Part shown: positions 1-7,907 of the stretch, one piece after another
How positions within the stretch are numbered: position 1 is the stretch's first letter
Layout of the letters: each line of letters opens with the position of its first letter
DNA from: a bacterium
GTDB lineage: Bacteria; Cyanobacteriota; Vampirovibrionia; Gastranaerophilales; UBA9971
Length of the DNA stretch: 46,631 nucleotides
Direction of reading: 5' to 3'
NCBI GenBank assembly: GCA_037147175.1
Contig: JBAWVS010000018.1
Span: forward strand, 1 to 46,631
Made by a program: the position numbers and the translations under genes
The notes under the pieces: model-generated
What the model was told of the DNA's origin: nothing
What the model saw: only the letters and a program-made list of their open reading frames with translations
Databases searched by the model: none

Positions 1-22
1 AAGGATGATAACTTATATTTTT

Positions 23-40
23 TTCTGTCCGATTTCTACG
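23..40. repeat. Left arm of 18-bp inverted repeat bounding the GT4/GH130 cluster
   Basis: The 18 bases TTCTGTCCGATTTCTACG are repeated exactly, in inverted orientation, at 6588-6605. The match does not extend as a perfect match on either side. The two arms enclose the four-gene carbohydrate cluster and almost nothing else. A chance perfect 18-mer pair in 46 kb is unlikely, and the placement at both cluster borders makes chance less likely still. I cannot see an obvious target-site duplication. Confidence 0.8.
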
Positions 41-199
41 GCATATTATAGTACTATAAAATTCAATGACAACAAGACTTTAACTTATGCTGCGTAACTC
101 CTGCTTTTAAGAAAAAAGTCCCGATAAATTTTTTGAGCAAAATGTATGCTAACATTAAAACTATGAATAGTAATGATTTGGAGAATAAATAAAGCGGCA

Positions 200-381
200 C
201 TAACCGGTCTGAATATTGCAGAACTCTTGTTCAAATTTTTCAGGCACATATTGTAAAAATTCAGCAGGTGTAACTTTATGATATTTAAATTTTCTTTACA
301 TACGTTCTTCTTTAAATTAGTAAATTCAATGTTTATATTCTTGTAAGGAAGAAAATAAACATCATAATAAATTATTAAAAA
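200..381 (-). pseudogene. Decayed IS630-type (DDE_3) transposase C-terminal remnant
   Basis: Read on the minus strand, 381 down to about 255 gives YDVYFLPYKNINIEF followed by TNLKKNV. This resembles the IS630 transposase signature 'FLPPYSPDLNPIE.FWANLKK', with several residues deleted. A frameshift then leads into KYHKVTPAEFLQYVPEKF and on to a stop at 200-202. In-frame stops on both sides show it is not an intact gene. It lies just inside the left inverted-repeat arm. The family assignment rests on short motif similarity only. An unrelated decayed ORF is possible. Confidence 0.4.
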
Positions 382-472
382 TCAATTCAAAAAGACAAAG
401 CTTCTCTATCAGGGGAAGGCTGTCTATCGTATGCTTCAAAATTTATTAATTTAATTTAGGGAAAAAATACAT

Positions 473-1825
473 ATGAAAATAGCATTAATTTCACCTATTG
501 CCTGGAGAACACCTCCGACACATTACGGACCGTGGGAAAACATTGCTTCGCTGCTTTGCGAAGGGTTGGTTAAAAAAGGAATCGACGTTACATTATTCGC
601 CACCGGAGATTCTTTGACGGCAGGAAAACTCAGCGCAGTATGCAAACACGGATACGAAGAAGATAAAACAATAGAGCCTAAAGTCTGGGAATGTCTTCAT
701 ATCTCGGAAGTTTTTGAGCGCGCGGATGAATTTGATATAATTCATAATAATTTTGACTTTCTGCCTCTTTCTTATAGTGGACTGGTTAATACTCCGGTTT
801 TAACTACAATTCATGGTTTTTCTTCGGCTGCGATTTTACCTGTTTATGAAAAATATAATAAAAATAACTATTACGTCTCAATCAGCAATTCTGACCGCTC
901 AGATAAGCTTGATTATATTGCTACCGTCTATCACGGGATAAATCTCGAGCAATTTTCTTTTAATAAAGAAATCGGGGATTATTTATTATTTTTCGGACGA
1001 ATGCACCCGGATAAAGGCGCAAAAGAAGCTATTAAAATCGCAAAATCTTTCGGTAAAAAATTAATAATGGCGGGAATAATTCAGGATAAAGATTATTTCG
1101 ACCGGGAAATTTCTCCTTGTTTTAGAGAAGATATTGTTTTTGTCGGCAGCGTCGGACCGGAAGAAAGAAATAGATTGCTGGGCGGTGCTTATGCCTTATT
1201 GCATCCGATATTTTTCGCAGAACCGTTCGGATTGTCGGTCATTGAATCCATGGCTTGCGGAACTCCGGTAGTCGCATTCAAGAAAGGAAGTATGCCGGAA
1301 TTAATAGAACACCGAAAAACCGGATTTATAGTTTCGGGTGTCGAAGAAGCGGTTTCGGCACTTAAAAAGATTCCGGAAATTGACAGACAAGCGTGCAGAA
1401 ATACGATAGAACAAAGATTTACCGTAGAAAAAATGGTTGATAATTACATTAAAGTTTATGAAAAGATTATCAACGAGAACAAACGAGAAGATAAACGTCC
1501 TTGGGGGCATTATCAAGTGCTTTGCGACCAATCTGACTGTAAGGTCAAAAGAATTGAAGTTTTTCCGACAGGCGAATTAAGTTTGCAAAGACATAAACGC
1601 AGGTCTGAGCATTGGCAGATAGTTAGCGGAGAAGCTGTTGTTACTTTGGGCGAAGAAAAAATATATTTAAAAGCAGGAGAAAGTATCAATATCCCGCTGG
1701 GAACTAAACACAGAATCAAAAATATCGGCAACCAAAATATGACTTTTATTGAAATTCAACATGGGGATTATTTTGGAGAAGACGATATAGAAAGATTTGA
1801 AGATAAGTACGGGAGAACAGATTAA
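473..1825 (+). CDS. GT4 glycosyltransferase fused to a type II phosphomannose isomerase-like cupin
   Basis: Residues 1 to about 330 are a GT-B fold family 4 glycosyltransferase: an N-terminal Rossmann half beginning KIALISPIAWRTPP, then FGRMHPDKG and the nucleotide-sugar binding region AEPFGLSVIESMACGTPVV near residue 250. From about residue 340 the protein reads RPWGHYQVL, SLQRHKRRSEHW, VSGEAVVTLGE, IPLGTKHRIKN and GEDDIERFEDKYGR, the pattern of the C-terminal cupin of bifunctional mannose-1-phosphate guanylyltransferase/mannose-6-phosphate isomerases. The transferase domain and this cupin are not usually one polypeptide. The inferred role is to make a mannosyl or related glycoside while supplying or sensing hexose phosphate. 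The ATG at 473 follows AGGGA (458-462). The stop overlaps the next start (TAATG), so the two genes are translationally coupled. First gene of a four-gene cluster. Confidence 0.85.
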   Translation: MKIALISPIAWRTPPTHYGPWENIASLLCEGLVKKGIDVTLFATGDSLTAGKLSAVCKHGYEEDKTIEPKVWECLHISEVFERADEFDIIHNNFDFLPLSYSGLVNTPVLTTIHGFSSAAILPVYEKYNKNNYYVSISNSDRSDKLDYIATVYHGINLEQFSFNKEIGDYLLFFGRMHPDKGAKEAIKIAKSFGKKLIMAGIIQDKDYFDREISPCFREDIVFVGSVGPEERNRLLGGAYALLHPIFFAEPFGLSVIESMACGTPVVAFKKGSMPELIEHRKTGFIVSGVEEAVSALKKIPEIDRQACRNTIEQRFTVEKMVDNYIKVYEKIINENKREDKRPWGHYQVLCDQSDCKVKRIEVFPTGELSLQRHKRRSEHWQIVSGEAVVTLGEEKIYLKAGESINIPLGTKHRIKNIGNQNMTFIEIQHGDYFGEDDIERFEDKYGRTD

Positions 1826-2760
1826 TGAAAAATCCTATCGTAATAAGATATAAAAACAATCCCATTCTTACTAAAGATGCTGTGCCGTACGAAGTTGCCA
1901 CCGTTCATAATGCGGGCGTTGTCAAATTCAACGATAAATACATAATGCTGTTTCGTTCGCATTTACATAATGGGCGCTCAATAATAGGAATAGCAGAAAG
2001 CGATGACGGTTATGATTTTAAAGTTGGAGCAGAGCCGTTTTTAACACCTTCTTCCGATTCAGCTTTCGGAGAGTATGAAGAATACGGAGTGGAAGATGTT
2101 CGTATAAGTCAAATTGATGATGAATTTCTTCTTACTTATAGTGCATATTCAAGACACGGGGTTCGTATCGGACTTGCGAAGACCAAAGACTTTAAAACAG
2201 TCGAAAGAATTTCTTTGATTACTCAGTCAGATTTACGAAACGTAGTGATTTTTCCGCAAAAAATTAACGGAAAATACGTCAGGCTGGATCGGCCGCACTC
2301 TGAAATTTCCAAATGGTCTATATGGATTTCTTATTCGCCTGATTTGGTGCATTGGGGCGATTCAAAATTAATAATAAAACCTGAAACCTATCACTGGGAT
2401 GAAATGAAAATCGGTCCCGGTGCAACTCCTATCAAAACCGACAAAGGATGGTTGAATATCTATCATGGAGTTTTCGAGACAATGTCAGGGGTTGTATACC
2501 GTTTAGGCGTGGCATTGCATGAGTTAGAAGATCCTTCAGTAATTATCGGTGTGGCTGATAATTGGATTTTACAGCCGGAAGACACTTGGGAAATTGTCGG
2601 TTATGTTTCAAACGTAGTTTTTACCTGCGGAGCTGTTCCGGAAGAAGACGGCAGCGTAAAAATCTATTGGGGCGGAGCCGATAGCGTTATGTGCGTTGGA
2701 AGCGCAAATATTAATGATTTAGTTGATTTATGTCTTAATAATTCCCGCAAGCCACTATAA
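1825..2760 (+). CDS. GH130 family glycoside phosphorylase/hydrolase (short form)
   Basis: A 311-residue five-bladed beta-propeller enzyme of family GH130 (older label PH1107-related glycosidase). Seen: an EEYGVEDVRI motif near residue 88, whose aspartate matches the conserved Asp of GH130, then SPDLVHWG, KIGPGATPIKTDKGWL, YHGV, and the closing GYVSNVVFTCG with YWGGADSVMCVG. GH130 members mostly phosphorolyse beta-mannosides, giving mannose-1-phosphate; some hydrolyse. The neighbouring phosphomannose isomerase-like domain fits mannose chemistry. No signal peptide is visible, so it should act in the cytoplasm. The start overlaps the previous stop by one base. The exact substrate cannot be told from sequence. 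Confidence 0.85.
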   Translation: MKNPIVIRYKNNPILTKDAVPYEVATVHNAGVVKFNDKYIMLFRSHLHNGRSIIGIAESDDGYDFKVGAEPFLTPSSDSAFGEYEEYGVEDVRISQIDDEFLLTYSAYSRHGVRIGLAKTKDFKTVERISLITQSDLRNVVIFPQKINGKYVRLDRPHSEISKWSIWISYSPDLVHWGDSKLIIKPETYHWDEMKIGPGATPIKTDKGWLNIYHGVFETMSGVVYRLGVALHELEDPSVIIGVADNWILQPEDTWEIVGYVSNVVFTCGAVPEEDGSVKIYWGGADSVMCVGSANINDLVDLCLNNSRKPL

Positions 2761-2771
2761 AGGAGAACTTA

Positions 2772-4223
2772 TTGTTAAATGTTAAAAGGGTAAAGAAAAA
2801 ATTTCAGCCTGATTATTCACGTGTCATTATAAAACCGCATGTCCCCAACAGTGAAGCTCGTGTTAAAAGAATTATAACAAGAGTTTTGAATCTGCCTGAA
2901 GAAAAAGCAAAACAGGTTTTAGACGGTGTAATTGCAAGTTTTTCCGGTCGGCATAAAAATATATGGGGGGCATTTGACAAAAACTATAACGAAATAAAAG
3001 AATATATTCCCGAAAACACACAAATCAGCGACAACAGGAGAGCACTTCTCGGCGCTTATTTTTCTTTAGAATATTCTATTCAGGCAGCTGCTTTTTTTAA
3101 TCCTTCAATTATTCCTCATCCCAATCAAAGTAATTTGCCGGAAGGAAGCTTGCGATTTATTTTAAGTTTTCGTTCTGTAGGAGAAGGACATATCTCGTCT
3201 ATAGAATTCAGAAGCGGTATAGTAGATAAAAATTGCGATTTTACTTTTGACAAAGCAAGTCAATATGCCGAAAGAGCACAAATCGTCAGCAATCCTGTTT
3301 ATGATAAAACTACGTTTTTCTTAAAACTTGCAGAAATGCAAAAGCCCGAGAATATAATTTCTCAAAAAGTTTCTGATTTGCTCTCCGATGAATTTCTTCT
3401 TTCAGATCTGGTTAAGGTGCTAAGTATTGCTATTGATTCAGAGCATAAAGATATCGGCGAAAGGATAATGTGGCTGGCAAAATCCAATTATCAGATACAA
3501 TTCAAGCTCGGCCATGAACTTTCCGAAAGAATTATTTTTCCTTCTTCGCAAAATGACTGTAACGGTATAGAAGATGCGAGATTTGTCCGTTTTGTCGATG
3601 ATGACGACACTGTAACTTATTATGCTACTTATACTGCGTATAACGGGCTGAGTATTTTGCCTCAAATTATCGAAACCAAAGATTTTCTTACTTTTAAAAT
3701 GATCACATTGAACGGGGAATTTTCAAAAAATAAAGGAATGGCTCTTTTCCCTCGAAAAATCAACGGCAAATATATGATGATATCTCGTATTGACGGTGAA
3801 AACTTGTATCTGATGTCTTCAGATAATATCCATTTCTGGCAAAATGCAGAACTCTTGAAAGAACCCGAAAACACATGGGAATTTGTACAAATCGGTAACT
3901 GCGGTTCTCCTGTTGAAACAGATAAAGGCTGGATTTTGCTTACGCACGGAGTAGGACCAATGAGGGAGTATTGTATCGGAGTTATATTATTAGACCTTGA
4001 AGACCCGAGTCAAATTATCGGATCTATGACAGAGCCTTTGCTGATGCCTCTTCCTGAAGAACGAGAAGGATATGTACCAAACGTAGTATATTCTTGCGGG
4101 TCAATAATCCATAATAACAATCTGGTTATCCCGTATGCGATGTCTGATACTTCTTCGGGAATCGTAACAATATCACTTGATGAATTATTTAATAATATCC
4201 GAACAACACTACCGGTATTATAG
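2772..4223 (+). CDS. GH130 family glycoside phosphorylase/hydrolase (long form)
   Basis: A second GH130 enzyme of 483 residues, about 170 longer than its neighbour because of an N-terminal helical region (1 to about 250) absent from the short form. The catalytic propeller begins near GIEDARFVRF (around residue 265), followed by NKGMALFPRKINGKY, IGNCGSPVETDKGWILLTHG and a closing GYVPNVVYSCG. A TTG start at 2772 is preceded by AGGAG (2761-2765). The nearby ATG at 2779 is out of frame. The gap to the previous gene is 11 bases, so the same operon is likely. Two different GH130 forms side by side suggest sequential attack on one oligosaccharide, or one for each linkage. No signal peptide is visible. 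Confidence 0.82.
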   Translation: MLNVKRVKKKFQPDYSRVIIKPHVPNSEARVKRIITRVLNLPEEKAKQVLDGVIASFSGRHKNIWGAFDKNYNEIKEYIPENTQISDNRRALLGAYFSLEYSIQAAAFFNPSIIPHPNQSNLPEGSLRFILSFRSVGEGHISSIEFRSGIVDKNCDFTFDKASQYAERAQIVSNPVYDKTTFFLKLAEMQKPENIISQKVSDLLSDEFLLSDLVKVLSIAIDSEHKDIGERIMWLAKSNYQIQFKLGHELSERIIFPSSQNDCNGIEDARFVRFVDDDDTVTYYATYTAYNGLSILPQIIETKDFLTFKMITLNGEFSKNKGMALFPRKINGKYMMISRIDGENLYLMSSDNIHFWQNAELLKEPENTWEFVQIGNCGSPVETDKGWILLTHGVGPMREYCIGVILLDLEDPSQIIGSMTEPLLMPLPEEREGYVPNVVYSCGSIIHNNNLVIPYAMSDTSSGIVTISLDELFNNIRTTLPVL

Positions 4224-4288
4224 ATACCAAAATCATTTACATAAGAAAGGTGGCTACTGTCACCAAAAAAGAAAGTGAATAAAAAAAT

Positions 4289-6571
4289 ATGTTGAATCCG
4301 CGAAAAATTGAAAATATCATGAAAATCGCCGTTATCGGTAATTATATGCCGAGACAATGCGGTATTGCCACTTTTACTACAGATTTGAGCCAAGCCTTGG
4401 CACGAGAATTATCCATACCTGAAAATTTGATAAACGTTGCAATGGATGACATTCCGGAAGGACATAATTATCCTTCGCAAGTCAAATTCAGAGTCAGGCA
4501 GAATATACAAGCGGATTATTTCTGGGCGGCTGATTATCTTAACGCTAATCAATTCGAAGCTGCTATTGTGGAGCATGAATACGGGATTTTCGGAGGAGAA
4601 GACGGTTCTCATATTTTACACATGATTAAATTTTTAAAAATGCCGGTTATTACTAATTTGCATACCGTCCTTGAAAATCCGACCGACGGACAGCGAAAAG
4701 TAATGAAAGGATTGGCAAAATATTCGGACAGATTACTTGTAATGAGCAAAAAGGCTTTTGACTTACTGACAAACGTATACGGCATAGACAGAGAAATGAT
4801 TGCTTTTATTCCTCACGGCGTGCCCGATGCATCTTTCAAATCGCCGGGAATCTATAATGACCTTTTCGGTGTGGAAAACAAAGATGTAATCCTGACTTTC
4901 GGACTTCTCGGTCCCGACAAAGGCATAGAATCTATGATAGAAGCGATGCCGTTAATTGTAAAAGAGCATCCTAATGTTATGTACTTGATCTTGGGTCAAA
5001 CTCATCCTCATATTCTCGAACACTCGGGAGACTCTTACAGGCGAGATTTGCAATTACTGGTCAACAAACTCGGTATGGAAAATCACATAGTTTTTCACAA
5101 TAATTTTGTCAAACTTGAAACGCTTATTCAATATCTTCAAACTTCAAAAATTTATGCGATTCCTTACTTAAAAAAAGAACAAATTACTTCCGGAACTCTT
5201 GCCTATGCTTTAGGAGTCGGCACGGCAGTTGTTTCTACACCTTTCTGGCATGCGGAAGAACTTTTGGCAGATGGAAGAGGCAAATTAGTTCCTTTTAACA
5301 ATCCGACAGCTATGGCTACCGAAATCAATAATCTCTTATCAAACGACCAAGAAAGAGAAATGATGCGATTTAAGGGTTATCAATACGGTCGCTCGATGAT
5401 ATGGAAAGAAGTTGCAAGAATGCACCTAGACCTTCTTTCGGAAATAAACGAAAGAAAACCACTCGAAAATATTCAGGAAGTCGTCATTAAATACCATAAA
5501 ATATTTAATGAACTGCCGGAAATCAATTTATCACATTTAAAAACTTTAACAGACGATACGGGCTTGTTGCAGCACGCTAAATACACAACTCCGAATCTTC
5601 ACCACGGTTATTGCGTTGATGATAATGCTCGTGGACTGATAGCACTTACAAAGTATTATTCACTCAGAAAAGACAAAGACGTTTTGCTGTTAATACAAAA
5701 ATATCTGGCATTTTTATTCTACGCCTTTAATCAGGAAAACGGCAGATTCCGTAACTTCATGTCTTATGACCGCAGGTGGTTAGAACTTGCAGGAAGCGAA
5801 GATTCACATGCACGTGCTTTATGGGGCTTAGGAATAACCGTAAAAGAAGCCCCCGACAGTTCTATAAGAAATATGGCGATGCGTTTATTTCTTGAGGCGT
5901 TACCGACGGTCGAACATTTTTCTTCACCCAGAACTTGGGGCTATACTGTTCTCGGCTTACAAGCATATTTGTCGATATACGGAGGAGATTCGTTTGCCCG
6001 CAAAATTCGTGACGAATTAGCAAGAAAAATTTATGAGCTATTTAAAAACAACGCTTCTGATGAGTGGACTTGGTGCGAAAATACCGCAACATATGCTAAT
6101 GCAATTTTGCCTCACGCATTAATTGTCGCCGGAAAATGGATACCTGATCAAGAAATGTATGATGCCGGCATAAAATCTTTAAAATGGCTGTTAAAAGCTC
6201 AGACAGCGCCCGACGGACATCTTTCAATAATCGGTAATAACGGATGGCTTGATAAAAACGGAAACCGTTCCATGTTTGATCAGCAGCCTATTGAAGTAAA
6301 GGGCTTAATTGATGCCTGTTTAGACGTTTATATTGCTACAGGTGACAAACAATGGTTTGAAGAGAGCGAACGATGTCTCAGTTGGTTCCTCGGACAAAAT
6401 GACTTACAGCTTCCCGTATGCGATTATAAAACGGGGGGATGTTGTGACGGACTCGAACCACAAGGAGTTAACGGCAATCAAGGGGCAGAATCCACGCTTG
6501 CTTGGCTGATTTCGTTAATTAACATGAATATGGCTATGGCACTGCAATTTCATATAGATGAAAATATTTGA
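4289..6571 (+). CDS. GT4 glycosyltransferase with C-terminal alpha/alpha-toroid domain
   Basis: A 760-residue two-part protein. The N-terminal part (about 11-385) is a GT4 glycosyltransferase: KIAVIGNYMPRQCGIATFT, VEHEYGIFGG, ILTFGLLGPDKGIE, and an acceptor/donor segment KEQITSGTLAYALGVGTAVV. The C-terminal part (about 400-755) has HHGYCVDDNARGLIAL, RFRNFMSYDRRW, SEDSHARALWGLG and WCENTATYANAILP, the layout of a six-hairpin (alpha/alpha)6 toroid like those of several glycosidases. GAAAGTGA at 4271-4278 supports the ATG at 4289. An alternative ATG at 4319, exactly at the Rossmann start, lacks a visible ribosome site. Last gene of the cluster, 65 bases after the long GH130. No clear signal peptide. 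Confidence 0.82.
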   Translation: MLNPRKIENIMKIAVIGNYMPRQCGIATFTTDLSQALARELSIPENLINVAMDDIPEGHNYPSQVKFRVRQNIQADYFWAADYLNANQFEAAIVEHEYGIFGGEDGSHILHMIKFLKMPVITNLHTVLENPTDGQRKVMKGLAKYSDRLLVMSKKAFDLLTNVYGIDREMIAFIPHGVPDASFKSPGIYNDLFGVENKDVILTFGLLGPDKGIESMIEAMPLIVKEHPNVMYLILGQTHPHILEHSGDSYRRDLQLLVNKLGMENHIVFHNNFVKLETLIQYLQTSKIYAIPYLKKEQITSGTLAYALGVGTAVVSTPFWHAEELLADGRGKLVPFNNPTAMATEINNLLSNDQEREMMRFKGYQYGRSMIWKEVARMHLDLLSEINERKPLENIQEVVIKYHKIFNELPEINLSHLKTLTDDTGLLQHAKYTTPNLHHGYCVDDNARGLIALTKYYSLRKDKDVLLLIQKYLAFLFYAFNQENGRFRNFMSYDRRWLELAGSEDSHARALWGLGITVKEAPDSSIRNMAMRLFLEALPTVEHFSSPRTWGYTVLGLQAYLSIYGGDSFARKIRDELARKIYELFKNNASDEWTWCENTATYANAILPHALIVAGKWIPDQEMYDAGIKSLKWLLKAQTAPDGHLSIIGNNGWLDKNGNRSMFDQQPIEVKGLIDACLDVYIATGDKQWFEESERCLSWFLGQNDLQLPVCDYKTGGCCDGLEPQGVNGNQGAESTLAWLISLINMNMAMALQFHIDENI

Positions 6572-6587
6572 CACAAAAACTTTATTT

Positions 6588-6605
6588 CGTAGAAATCGGA
6601 CAGAA
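6588..6605. repeat. Right arm of 18-bp inverted repeat bounding the GT4/GH130 cluster
   Basis: CGTAGAAATCGGACAGAA, the exact reverse complement of 23-40. It starts 17 bases after the stop of the last cluster gene. Confidence 0.8.
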
Positions 6606-6852
6606 TAAATTTACCGGCAATGTTTTATACTGCTTGTGTGAATAAAAAAGGTTATCCCTGAATTAGCAAGTTTTTTCGGTGATGGTTAAAAAAAGTTCCC
6701 TGCTCTTTAAAAATAATTCCCTGTTTTTTCTTTAGGGAACTTAGGGTGAAAAGCCACACTGTGTCTGCATTAAAAATTTTAAAAAAGGCAATATTTTAAT
6801 AAATTCGCTGTAAAGTCCCTGTTATTTAAAACGCAAAAAGAGAATAATGCTG
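6606..6852. other. Non-coding stretch with TTCCCT/AGGGAA palindromes
   Basis: No convincing gene. GTTCCCT (6695-6701) and TTCCCT (6717-6722) can each pair with AGGGAAC (6734-6740), and a further CCCTG occurs near 6820. This resembles intergenic 'ttccctg' repeats seen beside mobile-element genes in other bacteria, but I cannot assign it to a family. Confidence 0.3.
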
Positions 6853-7190
6853 TCAGAACTGTGATACCAGTATCTTAGTACAAGACAGTCCTTCGGCTAA
6901 TATGTCGAAGGGCTTGCTTGTACTCATAGCTTACGTTTTCGCCTATCAGTAAAAAGTTCGATAGTATGATTTTTAACAGCTTAATTTTTTCATTTCCGGA
7001 TTGAGAAATATATAATTCGTAAGCTTCACTTGCAATATTAAGAACCTGAATGCCGTTTTCAATATAGCTTTTATTTGCTTTATCGTGTGCAGTTACTAAA
7101 GTTTGGATTTTATCAAGTTCCAAAGTCCACTGATTATGTTTTTCAAGCCAAAATTCTTCTGTGATTAAATTATCAAGCTTATCTATATAA
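6853..7190 (-). pseudogene. C-terminal remnant of a large serine recombinase (frameshifted, 5'-truncated)
   Basis: The minus strand from 7190 reads IYIDKLDNLITEEFWLEKH, then TAHDKANKSYIENG, ASEAYELYISQSGNEKIKLL and ILSNFLLIGENVSYEYKQ, the C-terminal region of zinc-ribbon serine recombinases (resolvase superfamily). Right after YKQ one extra base near 6913 breaks the frame. In the shifted frame the sequence continues PFDILAEGLSCTK, a very typical ending of that family, and stops at 6853-6855. The catalytic N-terminal resolvase domain is missing: upstream of 7190 the sequence changes abruptly to an unrelated reading frame on the other strand. This is a dead mobile-element gene, not a functional recombinase. 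Confidence 0.8.
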
Positions 7191-7193
7191 ATT

Positions 7194-7769
7194 TTGTTAA
7201 TTCTTTCCCTTGAGAACGAAAATCAATTCAGCAAAATATTATACGAATTTAGCCCAAAAGAAATTTTGAAAAATTATGCAACCTCTGATGTATTCTATAC
7301 TGAATTTAAAAATAATTTTAATGTCAATTTCAATGAAAATAATCAAAGAAAAAATCTTTGGGAACAATATTCAGAATTTATCATTTCAGCATCAACATTT
7401 TTATCTGATTTTGCTGATGAAAAAGAGTTTGAATCTTTTTCATCTCAATTCAAGAATAATAGTGTAGCTTTGCCTAAATTTTTAGCGAAAAAAATTAAAG
7501 GATTTGGATTTGCATTGGCATGTGATTGTTTGAAAGAGCTTGAATATTCAGAATATCCAAAACCAGATAAACATTTGCAAAAAATTTTTTTTCAGCTTGG
7601 ATTATCACAAAATACAAATGACTATGAGGTATATAATGCAATAATTGAAATGGCTAATTCAGTTAATCAAACTCCATGCTGCTTGTTGTTTGTTTTGAAT
7701 CGGGTTAAATCCTGTGTTCATTATTTTTATTTTTCCTTTGGGGCTTTGCCTGTTAAACTAAATATTTAA
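7194..7769 (+). CDS. Helix-hairpin-helix/GPD-like protein, possibly truncated at both ends
   Basis: A 191-residue frame, unrecognised in its N-terminal two thirds. The core KKIKGFGFALACDCLKEL followed by EYPKPDKHLQKIFFQLGL resembles a helix-hairpin-helix motif and the downstream Pro-Asp loop of HhH-GPD DNA glycosylase-like proteins, where the Asp is catalytic. The frame opens with TTG immediately after an in-frame TAA (7188-7190), at the exact junction with the recombinase remnant, and has no ribosome site. The true N-terminus has therefore probably been lost. The C-terminus (from about 160) no longer follows the motif, which suggests a frameshift there too. A terminator hairpin follows at 7791. 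It may be a pseudogene. Function is inferred only from the HhH-like core. Confidence 0.45.
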   Translation: MLILSLENENQFSKILYEFSPKEILKNYATSDVFYTEFKNNFNVNFNENNQRKNLWEQYSEFIISASTFLSDFADEKEFESFSSQFKNNSVALPKFLAKKIKGFGFALACDCLKELEYSEYPKPDKHLQKIFFQLGLSQNTNDYEVYNAIIEMANSVNQTPCCLLFVLNRVKSCVHYFYFSFGALPVKLNI

Positions 7770-7790
7770 AAAACCCTCAAGAAAAAAATT

Positions 7791-7813
7791 AATAGCCCCG
7801 TGCTATTGTTTTT
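7791..7813 (+). terminator. Rho-independent terminator
   Basis: AATAGC (7791-7796) pairs with GCTATT (7802-7807) around a five-base loop, followed by GTTTTT. It lies 22 bases after the HhH-like frame and before the ABC permease promoter. Confidence 0.6.
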
Positions 7814-7895
7814 ATAAAAATAAAAAACAAGTAGTGATATTATTAAATAACTTGTATTAACAAAACTTAACAAAAATAAAAAAATTTTAGTCAGT

Positions 7896-7901
7896 TATAA
7901 T
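7896..7901 (+). promoter_or_regulatory. -10 box implying a leaderless permease mRNA
   Basis: A consensus TATAAT ends only six bases before the ATG at 7908, so transcription would begin at or within a base or two of the start codon. No Shine-Dalgarno sequence precedes the ATG. The -35 match is weak (no good TTGACA at 16-18 bases). Confidence 0.45.
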
Positions 7902-7907
7902 ATTTGT

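Noticed and set aside
4010-4393. 127-residue minus-strand frame across the GH130/GT4 border
   Set aside because: It is antisense to two recognised enzymes and has no independent signal.
6588-6605. Inverted-repeat arm as a terminator half for the last cluster gene
   Set aside because: The arm is not self-complementary; its partner is 6.5 kb away and no T-run follows.
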